A stretch of DNA of 64,000 nt from Aphidius gifuensis. Lineage: Eukaryota > Arthropoda > Insecta > Hymenoptera > Braconidae. Within the stretch, counting starts at the first letter, position 1. Each line of letters begins with the position of its first letter. The DNA lies in assembly GCF_014905175.1 (NCBI RefSeq), contig NC_057789.1, forward strand, positions 27,834,555-27,898,554. Direction: 5' to 3'. The position numbers and the translations under genes were made by a program. The notes under the pieces were generated by a model that made no database searches, was not told the DNA's origin, and was given only the letters and a program-made list of their open reading frames with translations. Positions 1 to 13,934 of this stretch are shown here, in pieces.

Positions 1-631
1 TTGTTAAATAAAATAACTTGATATCCGATAAAATGTTTATTTCAAAGATGACAATAAAATTAAAATGAAACTTGGAAAAAAATAAATGAAAGAAAAAAGT
101 ATATTATAGTATAATAATATAATACAATAATACTCGTTTCGATTTGCACAAAGCATCAGGATAAATTGAGAATTTCATTCAGTCTAACTAGATTACCCAA
201 TAATTTTCAACCGCGCCGACAGTGAATCAAAATAACATGGAATTACCAGAGCCAAGACATCAGATGATTGAGTTCTCATAATGGAGAATTTTTTGATGAA
301 TCTTTTTCTCTCTTTCTCTTTGACAAACACTACCGCACGAGACCATTATGATTTTTTTATATTTTCAATCATTAAGATACCCTTAATTTATAATATTTTC
401 TTATGAACCACATTTGTCATTAGTTGTATATTTTCAATAATTCAACTTGTCGGTAGAAAAAAAAAAAAATTAATTATTATTCATTATTATTTTATTATTT
501 TTTATATTACAATATATTTTTATATGTTAGTTTTTGACTTGGCAAATATTGTTATTTTATTTTAAATAAATATAATAAAAAAAAAAATATTCTTCATGGT
601 TAAATTGACTCAATCAATTTGTCGACAACAG
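1..631. other. Probable Cad99C intron, 5' part of gene missing
   Basis: AT-rich sequence with no recognisable coding exon on either strand. The first cadherin exon appears to begin near 632, after an acceptor-like CAACAG, so the upstream exons (EC1, most of EC2 and the signal peptide) must lie left of the window. An ATG at 596 is in frame but sits in intron-like sequence and I do not take it as the start. Confidence 0.55.
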
Positions 632-3600
632 GATCGAGCGAGAAATGTGGCTGAAAGATTTACATCAACGACAACATTAACAGTTAATATCAAAGACGAT
701 GACGATCAAGATCCTTCATTTATTTATAAAGGCTGTATGCTACTTGATGGAGCTTGTATTAACACTGAATATTTCAGCAGTGTGAGTATTCATAAATAAA
801 ATAATATATTAAAAAATAAATTACATAAGCATTAGAGCGTATAAAAAAAATCCATTTAATTTTTTAAAATTAAATTAATATAATTTATCAGGTATCCAGT
901 GGTGTATTATCAGGAATACTCAATATATCCCCAGAGAAAATTCAGGCAATCGATATGGACAGTATAAATGCACCAATTCATTATTCTTTTTTAAGTGGTA
1001 ATCCAGTAAATTATCATGAATTTTTTGAAATTAATCATGACACTGGTGCAGTAAGACAAATTAAAGCTGTTGATACAACTGTTACTAAAAAATTTGATAT
1101 TATTATTAAGGTATTTATATTCATTATTATTAATTGATATTTCAATGCTTCAATTTATTATAAAATTTTTGAATTAATTAATATTTATTGTTAATAGGCT
1201 GTTGAAGTATCAGAAGCTAAAAGATCAGCAACAGCGAAATTGAGTATAACTGTTAAACCAGTTGATAGTAATCCACCAGCAATAACAGCTTCTTCAGTTG
1301 AAGGATTTGTTGATGAAAATGCACCAACTGGTACTAAAGTCATTGATGCGAATGGAAATCCAATAAAACTTTTAGTTTCTGATGCAGACTTGGTGAGTTT
1401 AAATATAAATAAACAGTTATACTTTTTAAATAAATAAATAAAAAAAAAAACTATTATAATTATTTAAATTTTATTTACTTTACAGAGTCCTGAAGATCCA
1501 AAACCTAATTATAATTTTGAATTAACAACAAAATTTTTTTCAATTGATCAAACTGGTATATTAATTGTAAATGAAGAAAATTTAGATCGTGATCCACCAA
1601 GTCCAGGACGTTTTACATTTCAAGTTGTTGCACGTGAAAAAGTTGGTCATGCTGCATCATCACCATTGTCATTTGTTGTAACACTAAATGATGTTAATGA
1701 TAATGCACCACAATTACCAATGTTACCAGCAATAACTGTTCAAGCTGGTGAAACAAGACGAGAAGTTGTTAAAGTAAGTTTATATAAACCTAATTGTATT
1801 TTATCTGTGTTACATATATAGATTATGATAAATAACATAATGAAATTTCATTTTATCATGTTGCAATATAACAGAATTTAAAATCTTTCATTACATATCA
1901 TTCTGACTCATCAATATGCCACTACACTGCATTGCCTAACCAAGCGAAATTGCAATTACTATATTTTTTTTTATTTTTATTTATTTATAATTTATTTTTA
2001 TTTGACATTTAGTACAACGAATATTAATTACTTTATGTGTCGAGATATACATTTTACAGTTATAAAAAAAAAAAAAAAAAACATAATGTAATGTCTTTTT
2101 ATTTTATTATTATTATTTTTTATATCAGGTTGAGGCTACAGATAATGATGAAGGTGAAAATGCTGAAATAACTTATAGCATATATCATGTATCAAATAAT
2201 GGACTGCAGAAATTTAAGATTGATCCAGTAACTGGTGTTATGGAATCAATTAGAAAATTAAATGCTGGTGAACAGTATAGTATAACTGTACAGGCAACTG
2301 ACAAGGGTGGCAAGTATTCACATACAATTGTTGAAGTTAATGTTATGCCTGGACCAAATACACGAAGTCCCATTTTCAATCAACAAGTATATGAAGTACA
2401 AGTTAGTGAAGGAGCTTCAATCAACTCAACTGTAGCTACAATTACTGTAAGTATAATTGATTTTTAATTAACATATAATTGCATACATGTATATATATTT
2501 ATTAAAATTTAATTAACATTTTGCTTATGAATTTTCAAATAAAATCAGATAAAAATTGTTTTATTTAATATTAAAACATCAGTTTTATAATATTTACATT
2601 TTAATTTTATTTTTTTAACATAATATCTTGTTGAAAAGTTTATGATTTAATCATTTTATTTTATGAATAAATATAAAAACTAATTACATTAAGCACTTTT
2701 TAATATTTTTAACATTAAAAAATTATATTCGTAAAAATGACATTTTAACTTGGTTTTATTTTTTTTTTTTCAACAAGAAGAAGAAGAAGAAATTAATGTT
2801 GCAAAAACTTGTAAACAAGTTGAATATTTTTTTTTTTTTTTTGAATTCTTTTTAAGTACTTATTTTATTTTCATGTACTAGATGTTTATTAAAATTTTTA
2901 TTACAGGCATTAGACCCTGAAAATGATCCAGTGTCATATGCGATAGTTTCGGGTAATGATTTACGACAATTTTCAATTGGTGACAGATCAGGAATCATAA
3001 CTGTTATAAGAAAATTGGATAGAGAAGATTTGACGCGTTACGAACTGGTAAGTGTCATAATTATTTAAACAAAAAATATTTTTATATACCTATTTATTAT
3101 GGTAATCATCATCTTCACTTAATTTTTTTTTTTTAAGCAAGTCGATTCAGCTTTTTTATTCGATATCCAGTTATCTACATAGCCATATCAAAACTTCCAA
3201 CTTTAATTTATTTTTATTGTCAGTTAAAATTTTTATTTTATATTTTCTTTTTATTTCATTACTATCTAAAGTTGCAACTTTAATTTATTTGAATTTAGTT
3301 TTATAGCCGTATTTTTTTCTAATTTTATTATTATTATTATAATTGTATTTTTTTTTGAATTTATTTTGTTTATTTTAGCTTATAAAAGCAGAAGACAGTG
3401 GTGGTTTATCAAGCTCAGCAACAGTCAACATAAGAGTTACTGATATTAATGACAAAAATCCAGAATTTGTTAGTCAACCATATGAATTTGATGTTAAAGA
3501 AGGTGAAGCAAGAAAACTTATTGGTCATGTACATGCTGAAGATGCTGATGAGGGTATCAATGCTGAAGTAACATATTTTGCACCAGATGATATACCTTTC

Positions 3601-6600
3601 ACTGTTGATCCAGAAACTGGTGATGTTTTAACAAAAGTTGCTCTTGATTATGAACAAAATCACGTAAGTTTAAAATTATACATGTATGTCTATATAAAAA
3701 ATGATAATTTAAAATATTCAAAAAAAAAAATACTCTTTGAGACTTTTATTATCACGTATCACCACTTTTCTTTTTTTTTTTTTTATTTCGATAGGAATAC
3801 AAATTTGTGGTTACTGCAAGAGATGGTGCTCCTGATCAACGCTTGGCAACAGCCACTGTTACGGTGAAAGTTATCGATGTTGAAGATGAAGTACCGATAT
3901 TTCATCAGAGTAGTTACGAAGCCCAGGTCAAGGAAAATGTTCCAGATTACATGGTTATACAAGTTATGGTAAAATTATTTTTTTTATTCTTTCTTTAATT
4001 TCTTTTTTCTTTTTTTTTTTTTTTTTTGTGTCTGGCCTCTGGATAACTTTATTCATTATTAAAGTGTTTTTTTTTTTTTTTTTTTCAAAAGTTCTTTTAT
4101 TTTCTCAATATAAAATAAGAAAGAGAAACCATTGTTTGAAACGGTGGATTTTTTTTATAAAATATATTTTGTTAATGTTTTGTGTAGAATCCATAAATAC
4201 AATTAATATTAAAATAAAAGTTAATTAAATTTCTAGATCTTCTATTATTTTAATGAGAATAAAAAAAAAAAAAAAGTTGAAAGTTAAAAATTAACAAGTT
4301 ATTAATTTGATCTTAATCACGAAAAATAAACTTGTGTTTTTGATTAATTAAAAAATAAAAAAAATATATTTATAGTTAGTTAAAAAATATTTGTAATTAA
4401 TTTCAGGCTAATGATCCAGATACAAAAAAACAAATAACGTATTTTATAAAAGAAGGTGACAATGATTTATTCAGTATTGATTCAAAAACTGGTGTAATAA
4501 AAACAAAAAGAGGTCTTGATTATGAACGTGAAAATCAGCATATATTAATTATTGGTATTATTGAAAATACAACTGGCTTGCCTGGTTCAACTACTCGTGT
4601 AATAATCAACGTTCAGGTAAAATATATATTTAAATAATTTTATTATTTCAATTACTTTTTTCTATGTAAAAAAATTAATTTTATCATTAAAAAATTTAAT
4701 TTCATTTGAAGGATATGAATGATATTCCTCCAGTCTTTACAACAGTTCCACAACCCATCACACTTGATGATAATGTTCCAATTGGAATGACGGTGATCAA
4801 TCTTGTTGCCCAAGATTCTGATGGCACTTCACCGGGTAATCAGGTAATAACGCATTACTTTAGTCTGAGTTGTCTGTATTTTTTTTTTTGTATTAAATTT
4901 ATTGTCAGGAATGATTTAAAAGGTTATTCAAAAAATTGAAGAAGAAAAAATTTTTATAAAAGACCTTTATAAATAATTAAAAAATGGCATTGAATATAAT
5001 TTTTTTTTTATCTGTTATAATAAGGTTTTATTTTATTTTAAATTAAAAATATATTTCCTTGAACAAATTTTTTTTTTTTATAGATTCGATATGAAATAAT
5101 TGGTCGAGGAATTGCAAGTAAATATTTTGTTATTGACTCTGACACTGGAACTCTTTCAATTCGTGATGATTTAAGAAAAGAAACAGATTCTGAATATCAG
5201 GTATTATTTTTTATCTTTTTTATCTAATGAATATATTTTTTTATTTTTTACATAATAATAAATATGTTTAATTATAAGAGACAAGAGAAAAAAAAAAAAA
5301 CACGAAAAATTAACAAAGAAAACGTGCTCACTTTATTTTAAGGTCGATGTAAGGGCTTATGATCTTGGTGATCCTCAACTTTCTTCAGTGACAACAGTTC
5401 CAATTTACGTACGTCACGTAGCAACAGTTTCACCAGAAGTTGGTCTAGGATTTGCCGAGGATTCTTATAATGTTGATATACCTGAAAATGCACGTGATAA
5501 TACACTCATTAAAATTCTGACCATTATAAATTCACATATCCATGAGTCAAATTTTCTCAAGTGTGAAATATATAGCGGTAATGAAAATAATTTATTTCAG
5601 TCAAGTATAACTGAAGAAAAAAATTGTGCATTAAAATTAAAATATGGAAAACTTGATTATGAAAATACCGAATCATATCAAATTAAAATTAAACTTGAAT
5701 CATCAATGGGAATTTTAAATTCCCATCGAAATACAACAATGGTAAGATTAATTTATTTTTTTTTAATATTAAAATTAATAACAAAAAGTTCTTTGAATTT
5801 CAATTATTTAAATTTATTCTAAAATTATTGGAAATAATATTGAGAATCTATGAATATCAAATAATGAATTTTTCCACGAAAATATATTATTTTTTATTTT
5901 ACAGGTAAAAATACAAGTGATTGATGTGAATGACAATAAGCCAGAATTTATATTTCCGGAAGATCCACTTGGTCTACGTAAAAATCGTTATTTTACAGCA
6001 ATTCCAACAGGTGCACATTTTTCATCGACTGTACTTCAATTAAAAGCACAAGATAAAGATAATGGAAAATTTGGTAAATTAGAATATAAAATGTTAGATG
6101 GTAGAGGAAATCAATATTTAAATTTAGATGGATCATCAGGAATCATCAAGACAATTAGTACATTTGATAATGTTAAAAGTGACGAACTACCATTTAAATT
6201 TAATGTACAAGTTAGAGATAATCCAAATTCAACAACTAATTATAATATTGATGAAGCAACAGTTATTATTAATTTAATAAATGAAGAAAATTTACTTGTT
6301 CTTGTTATTCGTGATGCATCACCAGATATTGTACAAAAAGATGCATCAAAAATAATAAATATACTTGAAGAAAAAACAAATCTTATTGTTGCCATTGATA
6401 GAATTGCTGTTAGAAAAACAGTTAATAAAAATAATACAGTTGAAAGTCATCCACAAGATTCTGATGTTTGGTTTTATATGATTGATCCAAAAACTGAACG
6501 AATATTGAGTCGAAATACAACACGTCTACAAAGGTATATATATATTTTTTATATTATATAATTTTGCATTTAAGTACAAACTGTAAATTAAAAAAAAAAA

Positions 6601-8131
6601 TAGAAAACTTTTAATTACATTGTTTCAATTATAATTTACATAACGTAAAATATTTATTTTAGACACTTTTAGTTAATAAATAAATTATTATTCATGCAAA
6701 TTAATAATTATATGTAAATTATTTTTTTTCCAGAGTAATTTCTGACAAGACAACAATGTCATCTATAATATTTGACGTATCAACAGTTGTACGTGCAAAT
6801 GCAATCGATATTCATGCACCAGTGACAGCACCAGAACCAATTCGAACACAAACTGCAGTTGCTGCATTTAGTGGTGAAGTTTTTCCATATGCACTAATTA
6901 TCATTGCATGTATAATATTTGTACTGGGTATTGCTGGTATAATTTACATCTGTATATCGTGGTCAAGGTAAGCACAATTAAAATTAAACATAATACATAA
7001 ATTATTAAACTTATCTCTATATTCAAAACGAAATTTTGATTATCAGATTTCGATTTGTACAACTCTATTATTTGCCAACCTGATAATGTTTTCAATTTTT
7101 TTCTTTAAATTTGTATTATCATCAAAATTTATATTATCAAATTACATAATTTATCTTTTATTTTTTGTTTCTTTTTTACTAAAAATTTTACATAATAATT
7201 ATTAGATCATTAATAATGAAAATATATAATGAAAATTAAATGGATATTTTAATTTGATTTTCTTTTAAAATTACTCGGTCTTTCATGTGACAAATTTATC
7301 GTGTACTTGTTTGAAAATTCAATGGGTGTTTCAAACGCTCTTTATTATATAGTTTCAGACCAATTAAACATTTCAAAATGAGTTTGTAAAATTTTGTCCC
7401 TCGAGTATATTACGCATGTTGCAATATTCATGAAACAGTACCAATTAACTCTCAATTGAAGTATTTACATAATCAACTATACAAAATAAAAATTATTAAT
7501 TTATTTTTAGATACAAAGCATACAAAGATAGAATGCAAAGATTGTATGTTGTACCACGCTATGATCCAGTATTTGTTGAAACAGATTTAAAAGAATATGA
7601 AACACAAGTACTACGAATGAGTGTACCAAATGATGACAATGATAGTTACAATGATTTACAATTGGATTTTAGTAATAAAAATCATGCATTTAGTCTTGAC
7701 AATGTTAGTTATATTACAAAAGATCATGGTGACAGCACTGGTAAGATTGAATCATTATTTTATTTTATAATTTTATAATTGTTATTGTTATTAAATTTTA
7801 TTAAAAATTTTTTATTGAAGGTCAACAAAGTCCAGTAAGTTCAGAAGCAGCAACAACCGTACGTGCATCAAGTATAACAGATAATCATCAAGATTTAAAT
7901 ATGCAAACACTTAGAAAATCAACAACATTAGGTAGAAAAAAAACAAATAATTTAAATACAATTAATACAATTGATACTCCAGTGTTAAATCCACTATTCA
8001 ATCATAATGAACTGCTCAATACAAGTCTATCAAATGACAATGTTACATTCAGAGAAAGAAAAGACTATTCTCATCTTGGTTTTACATATTTAGGTGAACA
8101 AAGCCCAGTGGAAACAACCACCGAGTTATAA
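632..8131 (+). CDS. Cad99C: Cadherin-99C / protocadherin-15-like cadherin, 5' partial
   Basis: Calcium-dependent adhesion protein of the Cad99C/PCDH15 family, which sits on microvilli and related protrusions. Sixteen exons join in frame (about 1,343 residues): 632-781, 892-1110, 1198-1392, 1486-1773, 2129-2446, 2907-3047, 3379-3663, 3795-3968, 4407-4616, 4712-4843, 5084-5200, 5343-5741, 5905-6533, 6734-6967, 7511-7740, 7821-8131. Seen: the end of one EC repeat, then nine full EC repeats with calcium-linker motifs (DVNDNAP, DINDKNP, DVNDNKP). The second visible repeat carries a CMLLDGAC insertion where PCDH15 EC3 has its own cysteine loop; counting from there gives 11 EC repeats, as in PCDH15 and Cad99C. 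A membrane-adjacent domain follows (starts VLVIRDASP, contains MIDPKTER), then a TM helix (starts VFPYALIIIAC, exon 6734-6967) and a tail of about 180 residues ending TTEL, a class I PDZ ligand. Another large insect cadherin (Cad87A) is the main alternative. The start of the first exon is uncertain. The longest introns (2447-2906, 3969-4406, 6968-7510) hold only AT-rich sequence. Confidence 0.87.
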
Positions 8132-10605
8132 ATATGAATTTTTTTTAAATTCATCTTGAACTCTTATATTTTGTAAAATCGATTCTAAATTGAAAATTCA
8201 GTTTATCGATGTGGAAAAAATAAATATATGTAAAACCAGGATTTAACAATTTATAAGAGGATTTAATGCAAAAAATCAAATACTCGATAGGTATTGTACA
8301 TTTTTTTTCTTCTTCTTTTCACTTTTTTGTTTTTTTTTTTCTTTAATTCCATGTAAAAGTATATTTTATTTTTAATATAATTATTATTATTTTTATGATG
8401 CGAAAGATGTGCCAAGTCAGCTACCATCCAATAGTTTATTAAGTGTGAGAGAAAAGTGACTAATTATGTGCACTTAATAGATAAATATTATTTTTTTTTT
8501 TTTCAATTTTATAATAGTGTGTAAAACAGCAATATTATTAATTGTGAATGTTAATTTTATTATTATTTTTATTTTGTATTATACTTTCGATTATTATTTT
8601 TTCTTATTTATAATAATTTGAGTTTTAAATATAACTCAAACAATGATTGTCGAGTGTTTGAGGTAAAAAAAAAAAAGCCACATTGATGAGTTCAATTATA
8701 TTTTTTTTTTTTATACCTCGATCAATAAACCGACTGATCATATCACAGTCATAATTAATTAAATTTGTCTTCTTGAATGCTTGTCTTATAATAATTTTAT
8801 AATAAATTTTTAAATTCTATCGACCATGTAGAATTTAATTTGTTTTATTTTTTTTTTATTTTGTATAATTTTGTGTTCCTTGTAGAACATGTGTATGTAT
8901 GAATTAAAAAAAAGGAAAAAAAAAAAAAAATCCAGGTCACAAATAGTGGCTAACATAGAAACCTTGATTACATCTCATTCGAAAAGCCACGAAATTGACA
9001 ATCTGTGACACAGTTTTTTAAGAAAAAATAAATTAAAACAAAAAAAAAACTTTAATAATTATAATGATGGTTGAATAATGTTTAAGATGTCGGTGAAAAA
9101 AAAAAAAATAATTAAAAAAGTCAAATAGAATTGTATAAATTTGTTAACAATTAAAAAGTGTGTTATTTATTTATTATTATTTTTTTATAAAATAATTTCC
9201 TTAACACTCATTAGTATCAATATCATGTATCAAAATTTTTTATATCTTGTAAATATTGATTCAACGCCTGTTGGATAAATGTATTTATGTTAGTAGCATA
9301 AAGTTACAGATAAGGGTAAGTAAAATATTGAGGGAAAAATATTTTTAAAAAACTTGCAAATATTATAAAAAATATTTTTTTATTTATTTTCCAATGTGCA
9401 GAAAACGTTGGCGCAAGTTTATTGTTACGCAGTCGCATCTGGACCACTATGACGTAAACGGGTAATAAGGTGACTAGGGGAAACAGGAGCAAGTGGGACG
9501 AAGTGAATATGTACTGTACCCGGGCAGATGATATATCAACGCAAACACGAACAGTTCGCTTTTGTAGTTTGTTCTGAGATTTTACGGAAGCAAGTACTCC
9601 GACAATTTTTATAAACTCAAAAAGGGTGTAAGCAGAGTAAATAATTAACTATTTATTTTATATTTTCAATTGAAACAACTTGAAAAATCAATAAGTTGAA
9701 TATTTATTATTATTGCAATATTAAATTCATACGCAAAAGGATATTTTAAGTTTTTTAAATTTTATTATTTTTATTGTTTTTAAAAATAAGTGAGTGTTTT
9801 GCTTTCTTCAGGGGTCAAACCTTGGTATTTTGGTTCGTGAACTGTGTCACGCTCGGCTAAAACCAACCACCTGTGAACGTGTATAAACGACAAAATCAAT
9901 TGCCTATGAGTGTAATTTATTAAATTGAAAAGAAAATTATTTTTTTTTTTTTCATTATATCTAATTAGTTGTAATAATTAATATTTTATATTCAAGAAAA
10001 CAAATTGTTTGTGAATAGATATTTCGTGTCAGTGAGATTATTTTTATATTTATCATGATAGTTTAATTACAAGGAAGTTAAAAACTCGTAAAGTATATTA
10101 AAAAAGGGGGAAAAAGCTATTTAGTAACTGGACACTGCTCACCATCTCCATGTATATGTTGAACAAGTATTTTTGCTAATTTATTTATTGCAATTTTTAA
10201 TGTACAACAACAGTTCTAATTTTAAAAAATATCAAGATAAAAATAGATGTTAAATTTTTGTATCCCTAAATTGATTTAGGTAATTTAAATATGGGGAGGA
10301 CGAATATTAGATTCATCAGACAAAATGTCAAAGTTAAAAGGAACGAATCGATCCAAATTTATACAGCAAAAAGTGGCTTTTAAATGGAACATATTTATCA
10401 TAGTAAAATTTAATATGAATAATAATTATTCAAGCAATTTTTCTTTATTAAAAAATTTATATTTCTTTTGTTTGTCAAATAGCTCGACAATTAATTTATA
10501 AAATTCTTTTGCGTTTTTTTTTTTTTTTTTTCAAATGAGAATAGCAAAGATGAGAATTTTTTAAAGGAGATATATCGTAATAAATAATATTTACTACACT
10601 TACAG
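8132..10605. other. Cad99C 3' UTR, intergenic DNA and tetraspanin upstream region
   Basis: There is no coding exon that I can support. The first kilobase after the Cad99C stop is AT-rich with several AATAAA-like hexamers (for example 8219-8224), as expected for a 3' UTR. Around 9400-9620 and 9810-9900 the GC content rises, which fits promoter or 5' UTR sequence of the downstream tetraspanin. No core promoter motif is clear enough to call. Confidence 0.45.
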
Positions 10606-10609
10606 ATCA

Positions 10610-10624
10610 ATGTGCTGTGGATGA
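10610..10624 (+). promoter_or_regulatory. Short upstream ORF in tetraspanin leader
   Basis: After an acceptor TTACAG ending at 10605, the leader exon contains ATG-TGC-TGT-GGA-TGA, a four-codon ORF, 19 nt before the main ATG at 10643 and in a different frame. It would be translated only if this leader is used, which transcript data would show. Confidence 0.4.
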
Positions 10625-10642
10625 CATTAAAAAAAAATCATC

Positions 10643-12810
10643 ATGAAGCACTTGAGAGTTGCTATTTTTCTCTTTAATCTTGTAATATGGGTAAATAATA
10701 TTTTTTAAATAATAAAATATCAAACTTCATATTGATTGAAACTTAAAATAGCTTAAAAATCAGGGAAAAAACATTTTATGTAAATTTTGAAACTCTTCAA
10801 AGAGAATAATTTATAAATCAAATGAATTTACTTTACAAAAGACTTGGAGAAAAAACATAACAAAAAAAAAATAATATAATATTAAGTTGAGCTATGTTTA
10901 GTTTCTAAAAAGTCAATATTTTAAAAAAAAAAATACATATTCTTTTGATTATCAAATTGAAGTATCACAAATATTCTATTTATCAGTGGACTTTTTTTTT
11001 TTTTTTGTTATTTCTAGTTGGCTGGATTTATGGTTGTTGGAGTTGGTGCTTGGCTTTTATTAGAACCAAGCAATGGCCATCTTTTAAATCTATTTGTTAA
11101 TAGTTCAACACCTCATGATACAATAAACACACTTGCTTACAGTTTTCTAGGTCTTGGTTTTGCAATATTAATTGTTGGATTTTTAGGATGTCGTGTATCA
11201 CTCTATGCAACTCAGTGTGTTCTTATTTCAGTGAGTTAAATTATTAAAAATCAATATTTAAACTTGTTGATATAATGATTTTTAAATTATTTGTTTTAGT
11301 ATATATTTTTGCTTGTCGGTTTAATTGGTACTGAGTTAACAACAGCCGCTGTTGGTGGCTTCATGGCTTATCGTGGTCTGTCTGGTCTTGAAACAAGATT
11401 ATTAGAAAGATTGGCTGATCATTATGGGCATGACAGAACAAGTGATGGTGATTTTACACAAAGTCTTGATTATGCACAATACAAGGTAAAATTGAATAAC
11501 TTAATTAATTTGTTTATTACATTTTTAAATTAAATTAAAAATATATCAAAAATATTATTTGTCATTTATACTTCAAAAGTTTCAATGTGCTTTGTAAATT
11601 TAATCCCATTGAAGATATTTATCTATTATTATAATGTAATAATAATAATAAAAATAATATGATAGTCATAGGAAATAATAATTGTAATTATATTATAAAG
11701 TAGCACAAAGAAAATTTAATTTAAATAATGAAACGTTTTATATAAACAGTGTTACAGTTTATACGTGTTACGTGTAAAATGAAAATGTTGAAAAATAATT
11801 AACTAATTTTAATTTTATCAAGATTGGTAATTATTAATAGTCATTGTGTTAGTTTAATAAAAACGTGATAATTATTATTTGATTAATTTCTTAAGGTATA
11901 TTAATATATTATTTAATTAATTTTTTAATATTTTAAATTATTATTTTTTTAGTTTAATTGTTGTGGAATATACAGTGACGATGATTATAATGGTACAGCA
12001 TGGTGGAGAGATGGAGTTTTGTCTGGAACCAAAAGACAAGTTCCACTAACTTGTTGTGTTTTGAAAAATCATGATGTACGTTGAAAAAAAAAATTATAAA
12101 AATACTGGAGAATCTAGATTTACAAAAAAAATATAAAACATTTTTAAAATTAAATATTAATTATTTTAATAATTGATATTGATTAATATTTGTTTTGTTT
12201 TTTTTTTGGCTAATTATTAATCGTATGTTTTTAAACTTTTTTCAAGGTAAAAAATGCTGGTAGTCCTATGAGTGTAGTATCACGAGTTTTTCATAAAGAC
12301 GTAAGTACTTGTTCAACATTTTACGATAAAAAATATGTATTTAAAAAAAAAAATAATATTCATTAATTTATTTATTAATAGAATGAAATACCATGGTTAC
12401 GCCCTGAACCTCGAGATGAAATGGCTTGTCAAGCATTGAGTGTTGAAGCACATCGAGATTATCGAAATAAAGTTGTAAGTTGTTTATTTTTTTCTAAATT
12501 GAGTTATTCAAACTATAATTTATTCACTTTAATTTTATTATTATTTTTTTTTTAATCAGGGATGTATGGATAGAGTTCGTGTTTGGCTACGTTTTGAAAG
12601 TTTAAAACTTGTATTCATAGGAATGGGAATGGCAGTTGTTCAGGTATCGTTAAAAATAAAATTACGAAAAATTATATTTTAATCAAGCTTCATTTAATAT
12701 ATAATATTCTTGAAAAGTTTATTATTTATTTATTTTTCTAATTGTAGACTATCGGTATTGTGGCTTCAACGATACTGTATAGAAATATCAGAGATGCTGA
12801 GGGTGACTGA
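10643..12810 (+). CDS. Tetraspanin
   Basis: Four-helix membrane organiser protein of the tetraspanin family. Eight exons join in frame to give 287 residues: 10643-10690, 11018-11230, 11300-11485, 11953-12075, 12247-12300, 12382-12474, 12560-12643, 12748-12810. Seen: TM1 (from the start through VVGVGAWLLL), TM2 and TM3 in the second and third exons, and the signature CCG of the large extracellular loop at the start of the fourth exon (FNCCG). A CC pair (PLTCC) and two further single cysteines (MAC, GCMD) make a six-cysteine loop. TM4 (LKLVFIGMGMAVVQ) leads into a very short cytoplasmic tail ending EGD. The first exon codes only 16 residues (starts MKHLRVAIFLFN), usual for the family. I cannot assign it to a named Drosophila Tsp gene. 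It lies tail-to-tail with the carbonic-anhydrase-like gene. Confidence 0.93.
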
Positions 12811-13934
12811 CATTAAAAAACCCATCACTGCCGTCCTAATATAAATTAGTAAAAAAAAAAAAAAAAATAAAACACAAAAATGTAAGTAATTGAGTATAAG
12901 AATAAATTGATTAATTCAATATTTGTTTATCTAATACTTATGTAATTTTTTTTCCCAACAGAAACAAACAACATTATGCATGTATGAGTGAAAAAATTTA
13001 TGTAGAAAAATAAGAAAATAAAACTACGTTACGTCAAAAAGAAAAAAAAATAATAAAAAAAATATGAAATCGATGTGTTCTATGTAATTATATGATATTA
13101 AAATATATTTTTTAGGTTTTATTTAAATATTATTTAAACAAAATCAATATAATTTATAAAAAATTCGATAAAATTAAAATAAATATTTAACTTAAAATAA
13201 ATTATATATAAAAAAAATATATTAAATTATTAATAAAAATAATGATAAAATTACGAATCTAATATATATTATAATAATTATATTATTTTATTTATTAAAA
13301 GAAAAAAAAATAAATAAAAAAGTACAATACTTAATTGCTCTTTATAACAAAAAATAAAAAAATAATATTAATTTGTAAATAAAAATTCTTTCTGAGAGAG
13401 AAATAAAATAATTTCGCATTCATCTGCGCTGCATAAAACTCATTATTTTAAAATGAAAAATAAAAAAAAAAAATATGGACAAAGTTCAAAGATAAATTTA
13501 TTTTTAATATCTACTTAAGAAAATATATTTAAAAACAACGTAATTGGCGTATATATTTTCTATAATATTACGATATTTTTTGGCGATTTATTTTAATTAA
13601 TTATTTGCTTGTCAAAATTCATTATTCAATCAAAACAATAAATTATCAATTGATATTCATTGAATTATTATTATAATTAAATATAAAAAAATTAAAAAAT
13701 TAATTGTACAGTGATGATAGTATATTAACTATAGGTAAATTATTATTATATTAATAATTATTGTTATTATTATTATAAATCGACCTGTGAAAAAAATACA
13801 TGTAACAAAGGTACGATTGGAAAAAAAATATATATATTAATATATAATTATCCTCAATGGTAGCAACATATGTGCTAACTTTATTTTTAATTAACAGAAA
13901 AAAAATAGATTAATAAGAAAGCCAATAATTTTTA
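12811..13934. other. Tail-to-tail intergenic region
   Basis: Very AT-rich spacer between the stops of the tetraspanin (plus) and the carbonic-anhydrase-related gene (minus). Many A/T hexamers could serve as polyadenylation signals for both. No ORF, RNA gene or repeat stands out. Confidence 0.5.
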
